DNA of 64,000 nt from Chryseobacterium nepalense (GTDB lineage: Bacteria > Bacteroidota > Bacteroidia > Flavobacteriales > Weeksellaceae), in assembly GCF_023195755.1 (NCBI RefSeq), contig NZ_CP096203.1, positions 1,302,001-1,366,000 of the forward strand, given 5' to 3'. Shown piece after piece: positions 35,909 to 44,453 of the stretch. Below the pieces are notes generated by a model, which was not told where the DNA came from, did no database searches, and saw nothing but the letters and a program-made list of their open reading frames with translations. A program made the position numbers and the translations under genes. Each line of letters opens with the position of its first letter. The first letter of the stretch is position 1.

Positions 35909-36000
35909 TTTTTAGCGCAATGGACGCAATTTTTTTTAAAATAACTGTATTTATTTTTCGTTCGCAAAGGCGTTAGTACTCAGCAAATGATAGCAAATCT
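35909..36000 (+). repeat. Degenerate intergenic repeat, copy 2
   Basis: TTTTTAGCGCAATGGACGCA, GTTCGCAAAGGCGTTAG and ACTCAGCAAATGATAGCAAA align in order with copy 1 at 34897-34983. The two copies flank the secreted propeller-like gene in direct orientation. The rest of this gap, 36001-36147, shows nothing recognisable. Confidence 0.5.
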
Positions 36001-36147
36001 GATATTAATATAATTTGAGTTTTTTTGATACTATTGTTCCACTCAGCCAAGTCTAAATGAAAATTAAAAAATCTAATAAAAAAGACGGACCAAGCCGCTT
36101 GAATTGATTATATAGAGATATTGAAAATTATTTAGAACGGAGAAAAT

Positions 36148-37086
36148 TTACGCTGTTTTTTTATGTGATTCCGGTTTTTTCTTATTCTTCTTTGTCCAGT
36201 AATCTTTCTGATATTGCCGTACTGTTTTTCCGGTTCCGTCATGTCGCCATCCGGGAGAATTAAAAATATAATTAATTCTGTCTGAGAATTTTAACCCCGG
36301 TTGTTTAATGTCTTTCCATATTTTTCGCCATTCATATAAAAGAACTGTATCAGGCTTATTGTCGGGCATTTTAGGATATATACCATATTTTACGGGCACA
36401 TTGGGATCTTCTTTTTCAAAGGTGCCGAAAATTTTATCCCAGATAATAAGACACATTCCCATATTTCTGTCCAGATATTTAATATTACAGGCATGATGCA
36501 CCCGGTGATGAGAGGGAGTAACGAGAATATATTCCAGAATACCCATACTTTTTACGGTCTGTGTATGCACCCAGGTTCCGTACACCTGGCCTATCGCATA
36601 TGCCACCATAATATGCCACGGATTAAAACCTAAAAAAGCGAGCGGTGAAAAATAAAGATACCGGTACAGCGGCTGTAGAACCGGACTCCTAAAACCGGTT
36701 GTCAGATTGAAGAATTCCGAGCTATGATGGGTAATATGTACCGCCCAAAACGCCCTGGAATGATGATCTACATAATGAAGGACATAATAATCGAAATCCG
36801 TAATAATGAAGCAAAGCAATCCGTACCATACTGTATATTCCCATGAAAAAAGCCTGTGGTTGAAGAAGAAAAACATTACTCCCATGGCAAAAGCTTTCAT
36901 CAGAAGATCCAACCCAAAATTGAGTAGCGCAAGATAAATATTTGTTGCAAGATCTTTTCCGTTATAAAGCCTGGCTTCGGCAACATGACTGTAAATCATT
37001 TCTGCCAGAATGATTGTTGCATGTACCGGGATCGACCATGCATAAATATTTTCAAGACCATCTTTACCAAAAAAGTAATCTACCAT
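36148..37086 (-). CDS. Sterol desaturase/fatty acid hydroxylase-family membrane protein
   Basis: The ATG at 37086 gives a 312-residue protein; a TAnnTTTG box 19 bp upstream argues against the alternative TTG start at 37107. It has several TM helices and the His-box set of the di-iron superfamily: HYVDHH, HITHHSSEF and HHRVHH. The family hydroxylates or desaturates lipids or carotenoids in the membrane. The C-terminus is basic (WTKKNKKKPESHKKTA). Substrate cannot be predicted. Confidence 0.9.
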   Translation of the reverse strand: MVDYFFGKDGLENIYAWSIPVHATIILAEMIYSHVAEARLYNGKDLATNIYLALLNFGLDLLMKAFAMGVMFFFFNHRLFSWEYTVWYGLLCFIITDFDYYVLHYVDHHSRAFWAVHITHHSSEFFNLTTGFRSPVLQPLYRYLYFSPLAFLGFNPWHIMVAYAIGQVYGTWVHTQTVKSMGILEYILVTPSHHRVHHACNIKYLDRNMGMCLIIWDKIFGTFEKEDPNVPVKYGIYPKMPDNKPDTVLLYEWRKIWKDIKQPGLKFSDRINYIFNSPGWRHDGTGKTVRQYQKDYWTKKNKKKPESHKKTA

Positions 37087-37104
37087 TGTCACTTTTATTT
37101 GGTA

Positions 37105-37112
37105 CAAAGGTA
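37105..37112 (-). promoter_or_regulatory. -7 box of the sterol desaturase-like gene
   Basis: The complement reads TACCTTTG, matching TAnnTTTG, 19 bp before the ATG at 37086. Confidence 0.5.
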
Positions 37113-37160
37113 AGATTTTAAGAAACGTTAAGAATATTTCATGATTTTTTTAATGAAATT

Positions 37161-38195
37161 TTAATCAGCTGTTTTGTTGGCTAATTGTCCGCAGGCTGCA
37201 TCAATATCGCCTCCCCGGCTTTTTCTTATTACACAAACAATTCCTGCATTTTCAAGCTGACGGATATAATTTTCTTCTGCCTGCTTATTACATTGATCAT
37301 ATTTCCCGTCTCCAATTGGGTTGTATTGGATTAAATTAACTTTTGAAGGAACCTGTTTACAGTATTTAATAAGCGCTTTAATATCTTCATCTCCGTCATT
37401 GATCCCTTTCCATACGCAGTATTCGAAAGTAATGACAGAAGCTGTTTTCTGATACCAGTATTGAAGCGCTTCCATAATTTCCGTTAAAGGAAATTTTTCG
37501 GAAAAGGGCATGATCTCATTACGTTTTGATTCGATAGCGGAGTGAAGTGATAAGGCGAGCTTTACTCTCAAATCGTCATCAGCAAGCATTTTGATCATCT
37601 TGGGAATTCCTGATGTAGAAACGGTAATTCTTCTCGGCGACATCCCTAAACCTTCCGGTTGTGTGATTTTCCTGATGGCTTCCACTACATTTTTATAGTT
37701 CATCATCGGCTCTCCCATTCCCATAAAAACAATATTGGAAAGTGGCCTGTTAAAATACATTTTGCTCTGGCTGTCGATTAAAGCAACCTGATCTACAATT
37801 TCCGCCACTTCCAGATTTCTCATTCTTTTGAGTCTAGCTGTTGCACAGAATTCACAATTTAATGAGCATCCTACCTGAGAAGAGACACAAGCTGTAGTTC
37901 TTGTTTCGGTAGGTATCAAAACAGACTCTACCAATAAACCGTCGTGTAATTTGACTCCGTTTTTGATGGTTCCGTCGGTACTTTTCTGGAGCTGATCAAC
38001 AGAAACCGGATTGATGGTGTATTCTTCGGAAATTCTTTCACGAAGAGACTTTGAAAGATTCGTCATCTCATCAATCGAATGAAGGTTTTTGCTCCACAGC
38101 CAATCGTACACCTGTTTCGCTCGGAAAGGCTTTTCTCCTAAAGACGTAAAATACTCTTTAAGCTGGTCGAGTGATAAAGTTCTGATATCTTTCAT
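37161..38195 (-). CDS. rlmN: 23S rRNA (adenine-2503)-C2 / tRNA methyltransferase RlmN
   Basis: The 344-residue radical SAM enzyme starts at ATG 38195 (MKDIRTLSLDQLKEYF); the earlier in-frame start at 38210 is TTG and lies inside an inverted repeat. The radical SAM cluster ligands are Cys110, Cys114 and Cys117 in CSLNCEFC, with the methyl-carrier Cys335 near the end (DIDAACGQL). RlmN methylates A2503 of 23S rRNA and A37 of some tRNAs. It is the third gene after queA and the four-helix-bundle gene, and the element end forms its 5-prime leader. Confidence 0.95.
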   Translation of the reverse strand: MKDIRTLSLDQLKEYFTSLGEKPFRAKQVYDWLWSKNLHSIDEMTNLSKSLRERISEEYTINPVSVDQLQKSTDGTIKNGVKLHDGLLVESVLIPTETRTTACVSSQVGCSLNCEFCATARLKRMRNLEVAEIVDQVALIDSQSKMYFNRPLSNIVFMGMGEPMMNYKNVVEAIRKITQPEGLGMSPRRITVSTSGIPKMIKMLADDDLRVKLALSLHSAIESKRNEIMPFSEKFPLTEIMEALQYWYQKTASVITFEYCVWKGINDGDEDIKALIKYCKQVPSKVNLIQYNPIGDGKYDQCNKQAEENYIRQLENAGIVCVIRKSRGGDIDAACGQLANKTAD

Positions 38196-38201
38196 ATAGG
38201 T

Positions 38202-38621
38202 AAGAGCCAAGTTAAAAGTAAAAATTGAAAAGTTTTTACAACTTTGTGTTGTTAACTATTGTTGCTAAAATATTTTTTAATTCAGCGCTTTCATTTAATA
38301 ATACTTGAAATTCTTCTGAATTATAACCGTCTAAATTTTTTAAAATCCGAAGCCAGAAATTGCTTTCCCGAGCTTCTCTTAAGGCAATTTTCACCTTATT
38401 TTTAAAATCTGCTTTTGAAGACCCGGCTTGTGATTCTTCATAATTCGCCCCTATCGAAGTGGCTGATTTTCCAAGTTGAAACCTAATTAACTTACTTTCA
38501 GGATCATTTGGAAGTGTTCTTAAAAACTTAAGACAATTCACGCCAAACATAAAAGTTCTTGCAAGTAAATCGTTTTGTTTCATTTTGTGTTCTTTAACTT
38601 TTTACTTTTAACTTGGCTCTT
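38202..38621 (-). mobile_element. 420-bp inverted-repeat element enclosing a four-helix-bundle (IVP-like) gene
   Basis: The ends 38202-38224 and 38599-38621 are perfect 23-bp inverted repeats (core ACTTTTAACTTGGCTC), with weaker similarity continuing inward to about 35 bp. They enclose exactly one gene and fill the whole gap from 9 bp after the queA stop to 6 bp before the rlmN start. In the minus-strand transcript the ends can pair into a long stem like the one flanking intervening sequences in 23S rRNA. No target duplication or transposase is seen; the mobile status is inferred. Confidence 0.6.
38236..38583 (-). CDS. Four-helix-bundle protein (23S rRNA intervening-sequence protein family)
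   Basis: The 115-residue protein has the hallmark of TIGR02436/PF05635: FQLGKSATSIGANYEESQAG, then SSKADFKNKVKIALREARES and NFWLRILK. Such proteins are encoded in intervening sequences of 23S rRNA in several bacteria and are related to the Avd protein of diversity-generating retroelements; stand-alone copies have no known function. It has the basic surface expected for nucleic acid binding. It is bracketed by inverted repeats between queA and rlmN, both RNA-modification genes. Confidence 0.93.
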   Translation of the reverse strand: MKQNDLLARTFMFGVNCLKFLRTLPNDPESKLIRFQLGKSATSIGANYEESQAGSSKADFKNKVKIALREARESNFWLRILKNLDGYNSEEFQVLLNESAELKNILATIVNNTKL

Positions 38622-38630
38622 TTTACTTTT

Positions 38631-39680
38631 TTATAAAATTAGCATCGCATCTCCGTACGAGTAGAATTTGTATTTCTCTTTTACAGCTTCTTCATACGCG
38701 TGCATTACGAAGTCTCTTCCTGCAAACGCTGCAATCATCATGATTAACGTAGATTTCGGCGTGTGGAAATTCGTGATCATACAGTTGGCAACCCCGAATT
38801 CATGAGGAGGATAAATAAATTTATTTGTCCATCCGTGGAATGCGGAAATTTTCTTATTTGAAGATACTGAAGTTTCCAGTGTTCTCATTGTTGTAGTTCC
38901 TACAGCACACACTCTCTTATTAGCTTCAACGGCATTGTTGATGATCTGAGCATTTTTTTCATCGATGAAAATCTCTTCAGATTCCATTTTGTGTTTGGAA
39001 AGATCTTCCACTTCGATCGGGTTAAATGTTCCTAATCCAACATGAAGGGTAACTTCTGCGAAATCAATTCCTTTGATTTCCAGTCTTTTCATCAGATGTT
39101 TTGAGAAGTGAAGCCCAGCCGTAGGTGCAGCAACCGCTCCTTCCACTTTTGCGTAGATTGTCTGGTATCTTTCTGCATCTTCCGGTTCTACGTCTCTTTT
39201 AATATATTTTGGAAGCGGTGTTTCTCCAAGCTCCTTTAATTTAGCTCTGAATTCTTCGTAAGAACCATCGAACAAGAATCTTAATGTTCTCCCTCTTGAA
39301 GTTGTGTTATCGATAACTTCCGCTACCAGAGATTCGTCTTCCGTGAAGAATAATTTATTTCCAATTCTGATTTTTCTTGCAGGATCTACCAATACATCCC
39401 AAACGCGGGTTTCTTTATCAAGTTCTCTCAAAAGGAAAACTTCGATTTTTGCTCCTGTCTTTTCTTTATTTCCATAAAGACGTGCCGGGAAAACCTTGGT
39501 ATTGTTAAAGATGAAAAGATCTCCTTCATCAAAATAATCAACCACATCCTTGAACAATTTGTGTTCAATAGTTTCGGTTTTTCTGTCCAAAACCATTAGC
39601 CTTGCTTCGTCTCTGTGCTCGGATGGGTGTTCTGCTAATAATTCTGCAGGAAGATCAAAATTAAAATCTGATGTTTTCAT
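38631..39680 (-). CDS. queA: S-adenosylmethionine:tRNA ribosyltransferase-isomerase QueA
   Basis: The 349-residue enzyme transfers and isomerises the ribosyl part of SAM onto 7-aminomethyl-7-deazaguanine in tRNA, forming epoxyqueuosine. Family segments seen are [16 protein letters not shown] [12 protein letters not shown], the [20 protein letters not shown] block and GLHFSKHL. It is the first gene of a minus-strand operon with the four-helix-bundle gene and rlmN, driven by a promoter at 39735-39766. Start at the ATG fits the family. Confidence 0.95.
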   Translation of the reverse strand: MKTSDFNFDLPAELLAEHPSEHRDEARLMVLDRKTETIEHKLFKDVVDYFDEGDLFIFNNTKVFPARLYGNKEKTGAKIEVFLLRELDKETRVWDVLVDPARKIRIGNKLFFTEDESLVAEVIDNTTSRGRTLRFLFDGSYEEFRAKLKELGETPLPKYIKRDVEPEDAERYQTIYAKVEGAVAAPTAGLHFSKHLMKRLEIKGIDFAEVTLHVGLGTFNPIEVEDLSKHKMESEEIFIDEKNAQIINNAVEANKRVCAVGTTTMRTLETSVSSNKKISAFHGWTNKFIYPPHEFGVANCMITNFHTPKSTLIMMIAAFAGRDFVMHAYEEAVKEKYKFYSYGDAMLIL

Positions 39681-39734
39681 TTTTTAAATTACGGTTTAAA
39701 AATTATCAAATTACAAGATGTAATTTTCGGACTG

Positions 39735-39766
39735 CAAATATACGACATTCGGTACCCCTTTGTCAA
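39735..39766 (-). promoter_or_regulatory. Promoter of the queA operon
   Basis: On the minus strand TTGACA (from 39766), a 21-bp gap after the TTG and TATATTTG (39742-39735) form a Bacteroidota promoter, 54 bp upstream of the queA ATG. Confidence 0.6.
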
Positions 39767-39853
39767 GTATTATTTACAATCAGGCAAAAAACCGTGATTT
39801 TACGGCGAATATTACGTCTGAAAATTTGTATTTTGCAGTTTAAATGTACACTT

Positions 39854-40546
39854 ATGAGCAAATATTCAATTGAATCTTTCGTCAACGAAACAAAAGAAAA
39901 ACCCGAAAACAGAGATTACTTCGAACTTGAAAAGCCAGCGCTTCTGGAAATTAACCTGAACAATCAGGCAGTATGGACAAAGACCGGAAGTATGGTAAGT
40001 TATATAGGAAACATCAATTTTGAAAGACAGGGAATGCTTTCGAGCGGTTTGGGAAATCTGCTTAAAAAAGCAATCAGCGGTGAAGGAGCAAGACTGATGA
40101 AAGCCGAAGGAACCGGAAAATTATATGTGGCCGATGAAGGAAAGAAGGTACGCATTCTTTACCTTAACAATGAAGCAGTTTGTGTAAACGGAAACGACGT
40201 ATTAGCTCACGAACAAAGCGTAAAAAGTGATATTACGATGCTGAAAAGCATTGCAGGCGTTATGTCCGGCGGACTTTTCCAGGTAAGGCTATCCGGAACA
40301 GGACACATTGCAGTTACTACGCACGGTGAGCCATTGACTTTGCTGGTAACTCCTGATGCACCTGTTTTTACAGATCCTAATGCTACGGTAGCATGGTCCG
40401 GAAACCTAACTCCTGAATTAAAGACCAATGTTTCTTTTAAAAGTCTTATCGGAAGAGGGAGCGGCGAAGAATTTCAGATGAAATTCTCCGGGAACGGATG
40501 GGTTTTAATACAGCCTTATGAGGAAGTGTATAGGATTGATAAATAG
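39854..40546 (+). CDS. AIM24-family protein
   Basis: The ATG at 39854 (MSKYSIESFVNETKE) gives a 230-residue beta-rich protein; the longer frame from 39671 overlaps queA and its leader and was rejected. Features are PALLEINLNNQAVWTKTGSM and a Gly-rich central stretch (SGTGHIAVTTHGEPL), as in the AIM24/TIGR00266 family of unknown function. The C-terminus ends at a 13-bp bidirectional terminator shared with the convergent gene. Confidence 0.88.
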   Translation: MSKYSIESFVNETKEKPENRDYFELEKPALLEINLNNQAVWTKTGSMVSYIGNINFERQGMLSSGLGNLLKKAISGEGARLMKAEGTGKLYVADEGKKVRILYLNNEAVCVNGNDVLAHEQSVKSDITMLKSIAGVMSGGLFQVRLSGTGHIAVTTHGEPLTLLVTPDAPVFTDPNATVAWSGNLTPELKTNVSFKSLIGRGSGEEFQMKFSGNGWVLIQPYEEVYRIDK

Positions 40547-40559
40547 TAAAATACCCATA

Positions 40560-40598
40560 AAAACAGTAAAGTTTGCAAATTGCTCACTTTGCTGTTTT
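40560..40598. terminator. Bidirectional terminator between convergent genes
   Basis: A 13-bp stem with one G-T pair, AAAACAGTAAAGT and ACTTTGCTGTTTT, 13-nt loop; A and T tracts lie on both sides. It overlaps the stop of the minus-strand gene. Confidence 0.82.
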
Positions 40599-41283
40599 AG
40601 TTTTGAAATTTTAGTTGATCAGGATTAATTTTTATATCAAAATTTTGAGGCTCAATACTATCTAATGACAATACAATTTCAAGATTTTCAGATTTTGCTG
40701 ATGCTGATTTTACTATATAATTTTTTTCAAATTTAACTTTATTATAGATTTCATAATAATCGAATAAAAACTGTAATCCAATATATGATAAATCGTCCTG
40801 AAAGTCTGCAAAAATAACTTCTGCTGAAACTCTCGGCTTTTTCATCTTTCCATTTGTATATTCGTTGATTAAATATCGTGACAAGCCGTCATTTTGTTTT
40901 CCAACAAACTCAGATCTAAAGAACCTTCTTTTTGACTCATCTTCAAGTTGTTTTTTAGCAGAAGGAATTCTTTTTGAATATTTATAGTCAAAATTCAGCT
41001 TACTTAAAGGAAACGTGGTATTCGTTACATGAAAATAATGTTGTAAATTATTTTTCAAGTCAGTTATTGTTGCTGTCATTGTATCTCTACTTTCAGCTCT
41101 GAAATTAATCTGATAAGAATAGTCTTTTGAATTTACAATACTCAGAAATTCAAAATTCTCTGTTCGCTTTTCTTTTTTTTGTTTTGATTGGAATTTATAT
41201 TTAACAAAATAATCAAAATGATATTCCTGGGAAAAAGCATTCGTAAAACTTAAAATAAGCAATAATAGGATGAATTTTTTCAT
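40597..41283 (-). CDS. Secreted hypothetical protein
   Basis: The ATG at 41283 starts a signal peptide (MKKFILLLLILSFTNAFSQ); it overlaps the stop of the upstream glycosylase gene by 4 bp (ATGA). The 228-residue product is Lys-rich and mostly beta; segments such as FEFLSIVNSKDYSYQINFRAES recur in hypothetical proteins of flavobacteria. No function assigned. Coupling to a DNA glycosylase gene looks incidental. Confidence 0.75.
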   Translation of the reverse strand: MKKFILLLLILSFTNAFSQEYHFDYFVKYKFQSKQKKEKRTENFEFLSIVNSKDYSYQINFRAESRDTMTATITDLKNNLQHYFHVTNTTFPLSKLNFDYKYSKRIPSAKKQLEDESKRRFFRSEFVGKQNDGLSRYLINEYTNGKMKKPRVSAEVIFADFQDDLSYIGLQFLFDYYEIYNKVKFEKNYIVKSASAKSENLEIVLSLDSIEPQNFDIKINPDQLKFQN

Positions 41284-41768
41284 AGATATTGTTTTACCTT
41301 CTTCCATTCTTCTAGTTTCTTCTCAAAAGACACGGTGTGGAGAGGACTGGTAGAAGGCAGTAAAAATACCGGAATTTTATAATTCTTGCCTAAAATTTTC
41401 TGTACATTTTTATATGATTTTCCGCCGTTGCAAAATATGGCTTTAATATTAGGATGATCTTCCAGCAATTCACCGATCTCATTGGCTTCTTCGTTTTTAA
41501 TTTCCGAATCCAGGCTTCCTTTTCTTTCGCAGGAATCGATAACATCCCAAAGCGCAATATGATTTTTCTTTAAGATCTGAATTCTTTGGTCGTAATCTTC
41601 CGTAAATTCTTCATTCAGCAATTCAAAAATGATCTTCCAGAATTTATTTTGCGGATGACCGTAATATTGTTGCTTTTCCAAGGATTTAACACCCGGAATT
41701 GAGCCTAAAATTATAATTTCAGAATGATCATCAATAATTGGAGGAAAAGAGAAGATTCTGTTTTGCAT
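41280..41768 (-). CDS. DNA-deoxyinosine (hypoxanthine) glycosylase, UDG superfamily
   Basis: The 162-residue protein has the UDG-fold motifs of the deoxyinosine glycosylase family: ILGSIPGVKSLEKQQYYGHP, then NKFWKIIFELL, IALWDVIDSCER, and the C-terminal LLPSTSPLH. It excises hypoxanthine from DNA after adenine deamination. No FeS Cys set is seen. It is followed with a 4-bp overlap by a secreted protein gene. Confidence 0.9.
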   Translation of the reverse strand: MQNRIFSFPPIIDDHSEIIILGSIPGVKSLEKQQYYGHPQNKFWKIIFELLNEEFTEDYDQRIQILKKNHIALWDVIDSCERKGSLDSEIKNEEANEIGELLEDHPNIKAIFCNGGKSYKNVQKILGKNYKIPVFLLPSTSPLHTVSFEKKLEEWKKVKQYL

Positions 41769-41786
41769 AATTGGATTTTATATTTT

Positions 41787-41845
41787 GGCTAAAGCCTTTT
41801 CATTTTCAAAAAACAAAAAGCGGGCTAAAGCCCGCTCCTATTGAT
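41787..41845 (-). repeat. REP-like paired hairpin, doubling as terminator of the S9 peptidase gene
   Basis: GGCTAAAGCC (41787-41796) and GCGGGCTAAAGCCCGC (41820-41835) are palindromes joined by an A-rich linker and followed by TCCTATTGAT. On the minus strand the larger hairpin is followed by TTTTTG, so it serves as a terminator 13 bp beyond the peptidase stop. A second copy lies at 44979-45040. Confidence 0.72.
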
Positions 41846-41848
41846 ATT

Positions 41849-43843
41849 TTATAATGTTTCTTTCAGCCAGTCGAAGAATTCTCTCTGCCAAACGAGACCA
41901 TTCTGAGGGTGAAGCACCCAGTGGTTTTCATTCGGGAAGTACACCAGTTTGGATTTTAACCCTCTGAGCTGTGCTGCCTGGAAAGCTTCCTGACCCTGCT
42001 CGTAAGGAACCCTGTAGTCGATTCCACCCTGAACAATCATAATCGGCTTGTTCCATTTATCCACAAAATTGCTTGGATTAAATTCTGTGTACGCTTTAGG
42101 AAGTGGCTTTTCCCAAGGCGAACCGAGATCCCAGTTGGCAAACCAAAGCTCTTCTGTGGTAAGATACCAGGATTTCATATCAAACAATCCATCATGGGCA
42201 ATAAACGTTTTGAATCTGTTTTCGTGGATTCCGGCTAACATGAATACACTGTATCCTCCGTAACTTGCTCCAACAGCTGCTACTCTTTCACCATCCACGT
42301 AAGGTAATGTTTTGGCAAAGTCTGTTGCGGCAAGATAATCTCTCATCGGCTGACCGCCCCAGTCTTTGGAAATTTCTTCATTCCATTTTGTTCCCCAGCC
42401 CGGCATTCCTCTTCTGTTTGGTGCCACAACAATATATCCGTTGGCAGCCATTAAGGCGAAATTCCATCTTGTACTAAAGAATTGAGTTAAAGCCGACTGT
42501 GGCCCGCCCTGGCAATACACCAGTGTAGGATATTTTTTATTAGGATCGAAATTTGGAGGGTAATGGAACCATACGCCCATTTCTTTGCCATCCGAAGTTT
42601 TCACCATTTTAAGTTCAGATTTTCCCTGAGAGAGGCTTGCGTACGTGTCTTTATTGACTTCGGTTACCTGCTGCATTTCTCCGTTTTTGATATTCACCGA
42701 AAACAGGTCTGTTGCATGGTTGATGTCTGTTCTTCCTACCAGTAACGATTTTTTCTGATCTGCAAAGATTTCATTCACATCAAAATCACCTTTTGTGATC
42801 TGCTGAACTTTAGCATTTTTCGGGTCTAATGAAAACAGCTGTTTTATTCCTCTGAATGCAGCCGTAAAATAAATTGTTTTTGAATCTGCACTCCAGAAGA
42901 CATCTCCCGAAACGCTTTCGTCCCATCCTGCAGTAAGATTTGTTACTTTAGCCGTTTTCCAGTCCATGATTTTCACATCATTTTTGTCCGCTTCATAACC
43001 GTCTCTGGCCATACTCTGCCAAATTAACGACTTTCCGTCCGGACTGAATTTAGGATTCACATCATAGCCTTTATTAGATTCCGTCAGATTTTTGGTGGTT
43101 CCTGTTGCAATATCATAAGCGAAGATATCAGTATTTGTGCTGGTGGAATACTCTTTTCCGGTCTTAGGCTTTGTTACATAAAGAAGCTGTGAGGAATCCG
43201 GGCTCCAGATAAAATCTTCAGCTCCCCCGAATGGTCTTTGTGGAGAATCCCACATCTTTCCTTCCAGAAGATCTTTTGCAGCATCTGCTTTATCCGAAAC
43301 ATTTACTACAAAAATATGGTTGTATTTTCCTTCGTTGAAATAATCCCAGTGTCTGTGGTTGAGGTCGGTATAAACCTGTGCCGTGGTTTTCGGGGTGTCG
43401 GAATATTTATCTTTCCCCATTACTTTTTCCACAAGAACCTGTCTGCTGAATGCTATTTTTTTGCCATCGGGAGAAATGACAATATTATCCGCTTCACCTA
43501 TTGTATAAAATTCCGTCCAGGTTTTTGCATTGTCTTTAGAAACAAAAATTTTGTCACCTTCCTGGGCATAAATTCCGTTTTTATCCCATTGGATAAGGGC
43601 TTTTTTGCCCAAATCCATTTTTGCGGACTGGTTATTCAGAACATTCAGGAAATAGCTTTCGTTTTTGGTTTTTTCTGTTTTAAGATCCACCTGTCCCACT
43701 TTATATATAAGCGAAGAATGATCTGGTGAAACTGCCTGTACCCCGACTTTCTTTAAAGTCCAGAGGATTTCCGGCGTCATTACTTTCTGTGCATTCATTA
43801 AGAGCGGCGCTGCCAAAGCCAGCAGACTGTACTTAAATTTCAT
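41849..43843 (-). CDS. S9-family (prolyl oligopeptidase-like) peptidase, secreted
   Basis: The ATG at 43843 gives a 664-residue product with a signal peptide (MKFKYSLLALAAPLLMNAQ); an ATG 12 bp earlier is less likely. It has an N-terminal propeller (PDGKKIAFSRQ, SPDSSQLLYV, SPDGKSLIWQS, WSADSKTIYFTA) and a C-terminal alpha/beta-hydrolase with Ser527 (GASYGGYS), Asp609 (GGIDYR) and His641 (NENHW). This is the dipeptidyl or acylaminoacyl peptidase pattern, acting on oligopeptides in the periplasm. It ends at a REP-like hairpin. Confidence 0.95.
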   Translation of the reverse strand: MKFKYSLLALAAPLLMNAQKVMTPEILWTLKKVGVQAVSPDHSSLIYKVGQVDLKTEKTKNESYFLNVLNNQSAKMDLGKKALIQWDKNGIYAQEGDKIFVSKDNAKTWTEFYTIGEADNIVISPDGKKIAFSRQVLVEKVMGKDKYSDTPKTTAQVYTDLNHRHWDYFNEGKYNHIFVVNVSDKADAAKDLLEGKMWDSPQRPFGGAEDFIWSPDSSQLLYVTKPKTGKEYSTSTNTDIFAYDIATGTTKNLTESNKGYDVNPKFSPDGKSLIWQSMARDGYEADKNDVKIMDWKTAKVTNLTAGWDESVSGDVFWSADSKTIYFTAAFRGIKQLFSLDPKNAKVQQITKGDFDVNEIFADQKKSLLVGRTDINHATDLFSVNIKNGEMQQVTEVNKDTYASLSQGKSELKMVKTSDGKEMGVWFHYPPNFDPNKKYPTLVYCQGGPQSALTQFFSTRWNFALMAANGYIVVAPNRRGMPGWGTKWNEEISKDWGGQPMRDYLAATDFAKTLPYVDGERVAAVGASYGGYSVFMLAGIHENRFKTFIAHDGLFDMKSWYLTTEELWFANWDLGSPWEKPLPKAYTEFNPSNFVDKWNKPIMIVQGGIDYRVPYEQGQEAFQAAQLRGLKSKLVYFPNENHWVLHPQNGLVWQREFFDWLKETL

Positions 43844-43982
43844 ATTGTTGATCAAATTTTTTGATTATGATATAAAGCTCATAATCCTGTTTATTTCAAA
43901 GTTTTCAAAGTTACTTATTTTTACCATACAGCAAGAGAATATTCAGAGATAAAATTTAAGCAAAATTGTGTATTGTCTACAT

Positions 43983-44008
43983 AAAAAAGAGTGAACCGAA
44001 GCCCACTC
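43983..44008 (-). terminator. Terminator with UUCG tetraloop after the holin-family gene
   Basis: On the minus strand GAGTG-GGC-TTCG-GTT-CACTC forms a stem with two G-U pairs and a TTCG loop, followed by T6, 28 bp after the stop at 44036. Confidence 0.85.
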
Positions 44009-44035
44009 ATTATCAACCTTTGAAATGTTTATGAT

Positions 44036-44380
44036 TTAATCTCTGTCTGAAAACATGGAGTTTGCCAGAGAAGTTATCAGGGAGAGAAGAATACTGAAAA
44101 TCAGTGCCCACCAGAAACCGTCGACGACCATACTGTCTATAAAATAATCTGCAATAAGAATGATGATCGCGTTTATAACAAGGGCAAATAAACCTAAAGT
44201 AATAATTGTTAAAGGTAATCCCAAAAGATTAAGGATCGGTTTTACAATCAGGTTTAAAATTCCCAATACAATGGAAAAGATAATGGCCCCACCGAATCCG
44301 GAAAAATGTACTCCCGGTAAGATCATGGTAAGCAGGTAGGCAACAATTGCCGTTACCAGCAGACGAATAATTAAGTTCAT
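44036..44380 (-). CDS. Phage holin family 4-like membrane protein
   Basis: The 114-residue protein has four hydrophobic helices (about 4-22, 28-50, 55-76 and 84-105) with LRPILN-like VKPILNLLGLPLTIITLGLF, the core motif of the Phage_holin_4_2 (DUF/YvlD-like) family. Despite the name these are ordinary chromosomal membrane proteins in many bacteria; no lysis gene is nearby. It is monocistronic with its own terminator. Confidence 0.85.
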   Translation of the reverse strand: MNLIIRLLVTAIVAYLLTMILPGVHFSGFGGAIIFSIVLGILNLIVKPILNLLGLPLTIITLGLFALVINAIIILIADYFIDSMVVDGFWWALIFSILLSLITSLANSMFSDRD

Positions 44381-44453
44381 ATTTTTATTTTTTTAGTTCA
44401 GTCACTTATTCAGAAATTGTTATATTAAATATAGCATAAATTTCCGAAAAGAT

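Noticed and set aside
38202..38621. Diversity-generating retroelement suggested by the Avd-like four-helix-bundle protein
   Set aside because: There is no reverse transcriptase, template repeat or variable repeat in the window.
39671..39853. N-terminal extension of the AIM24 gene
   Set aside because: It overlaps the queA start and promoter; the family-like sequence begins at the ATG at 39854.
41281..41307. Upstream start of the secreted protein gene at 41307
   Set aside because: It would precede the signal peptide by eight residues; the ATG at 41283 forms a clean ATGA overlap.
44036..44380. Phage remnant suggested by the holin-family name
   Set aside because: No other phage genes are near, and this holin-like family is widespread as ordinary chromosomal membrane proteins.
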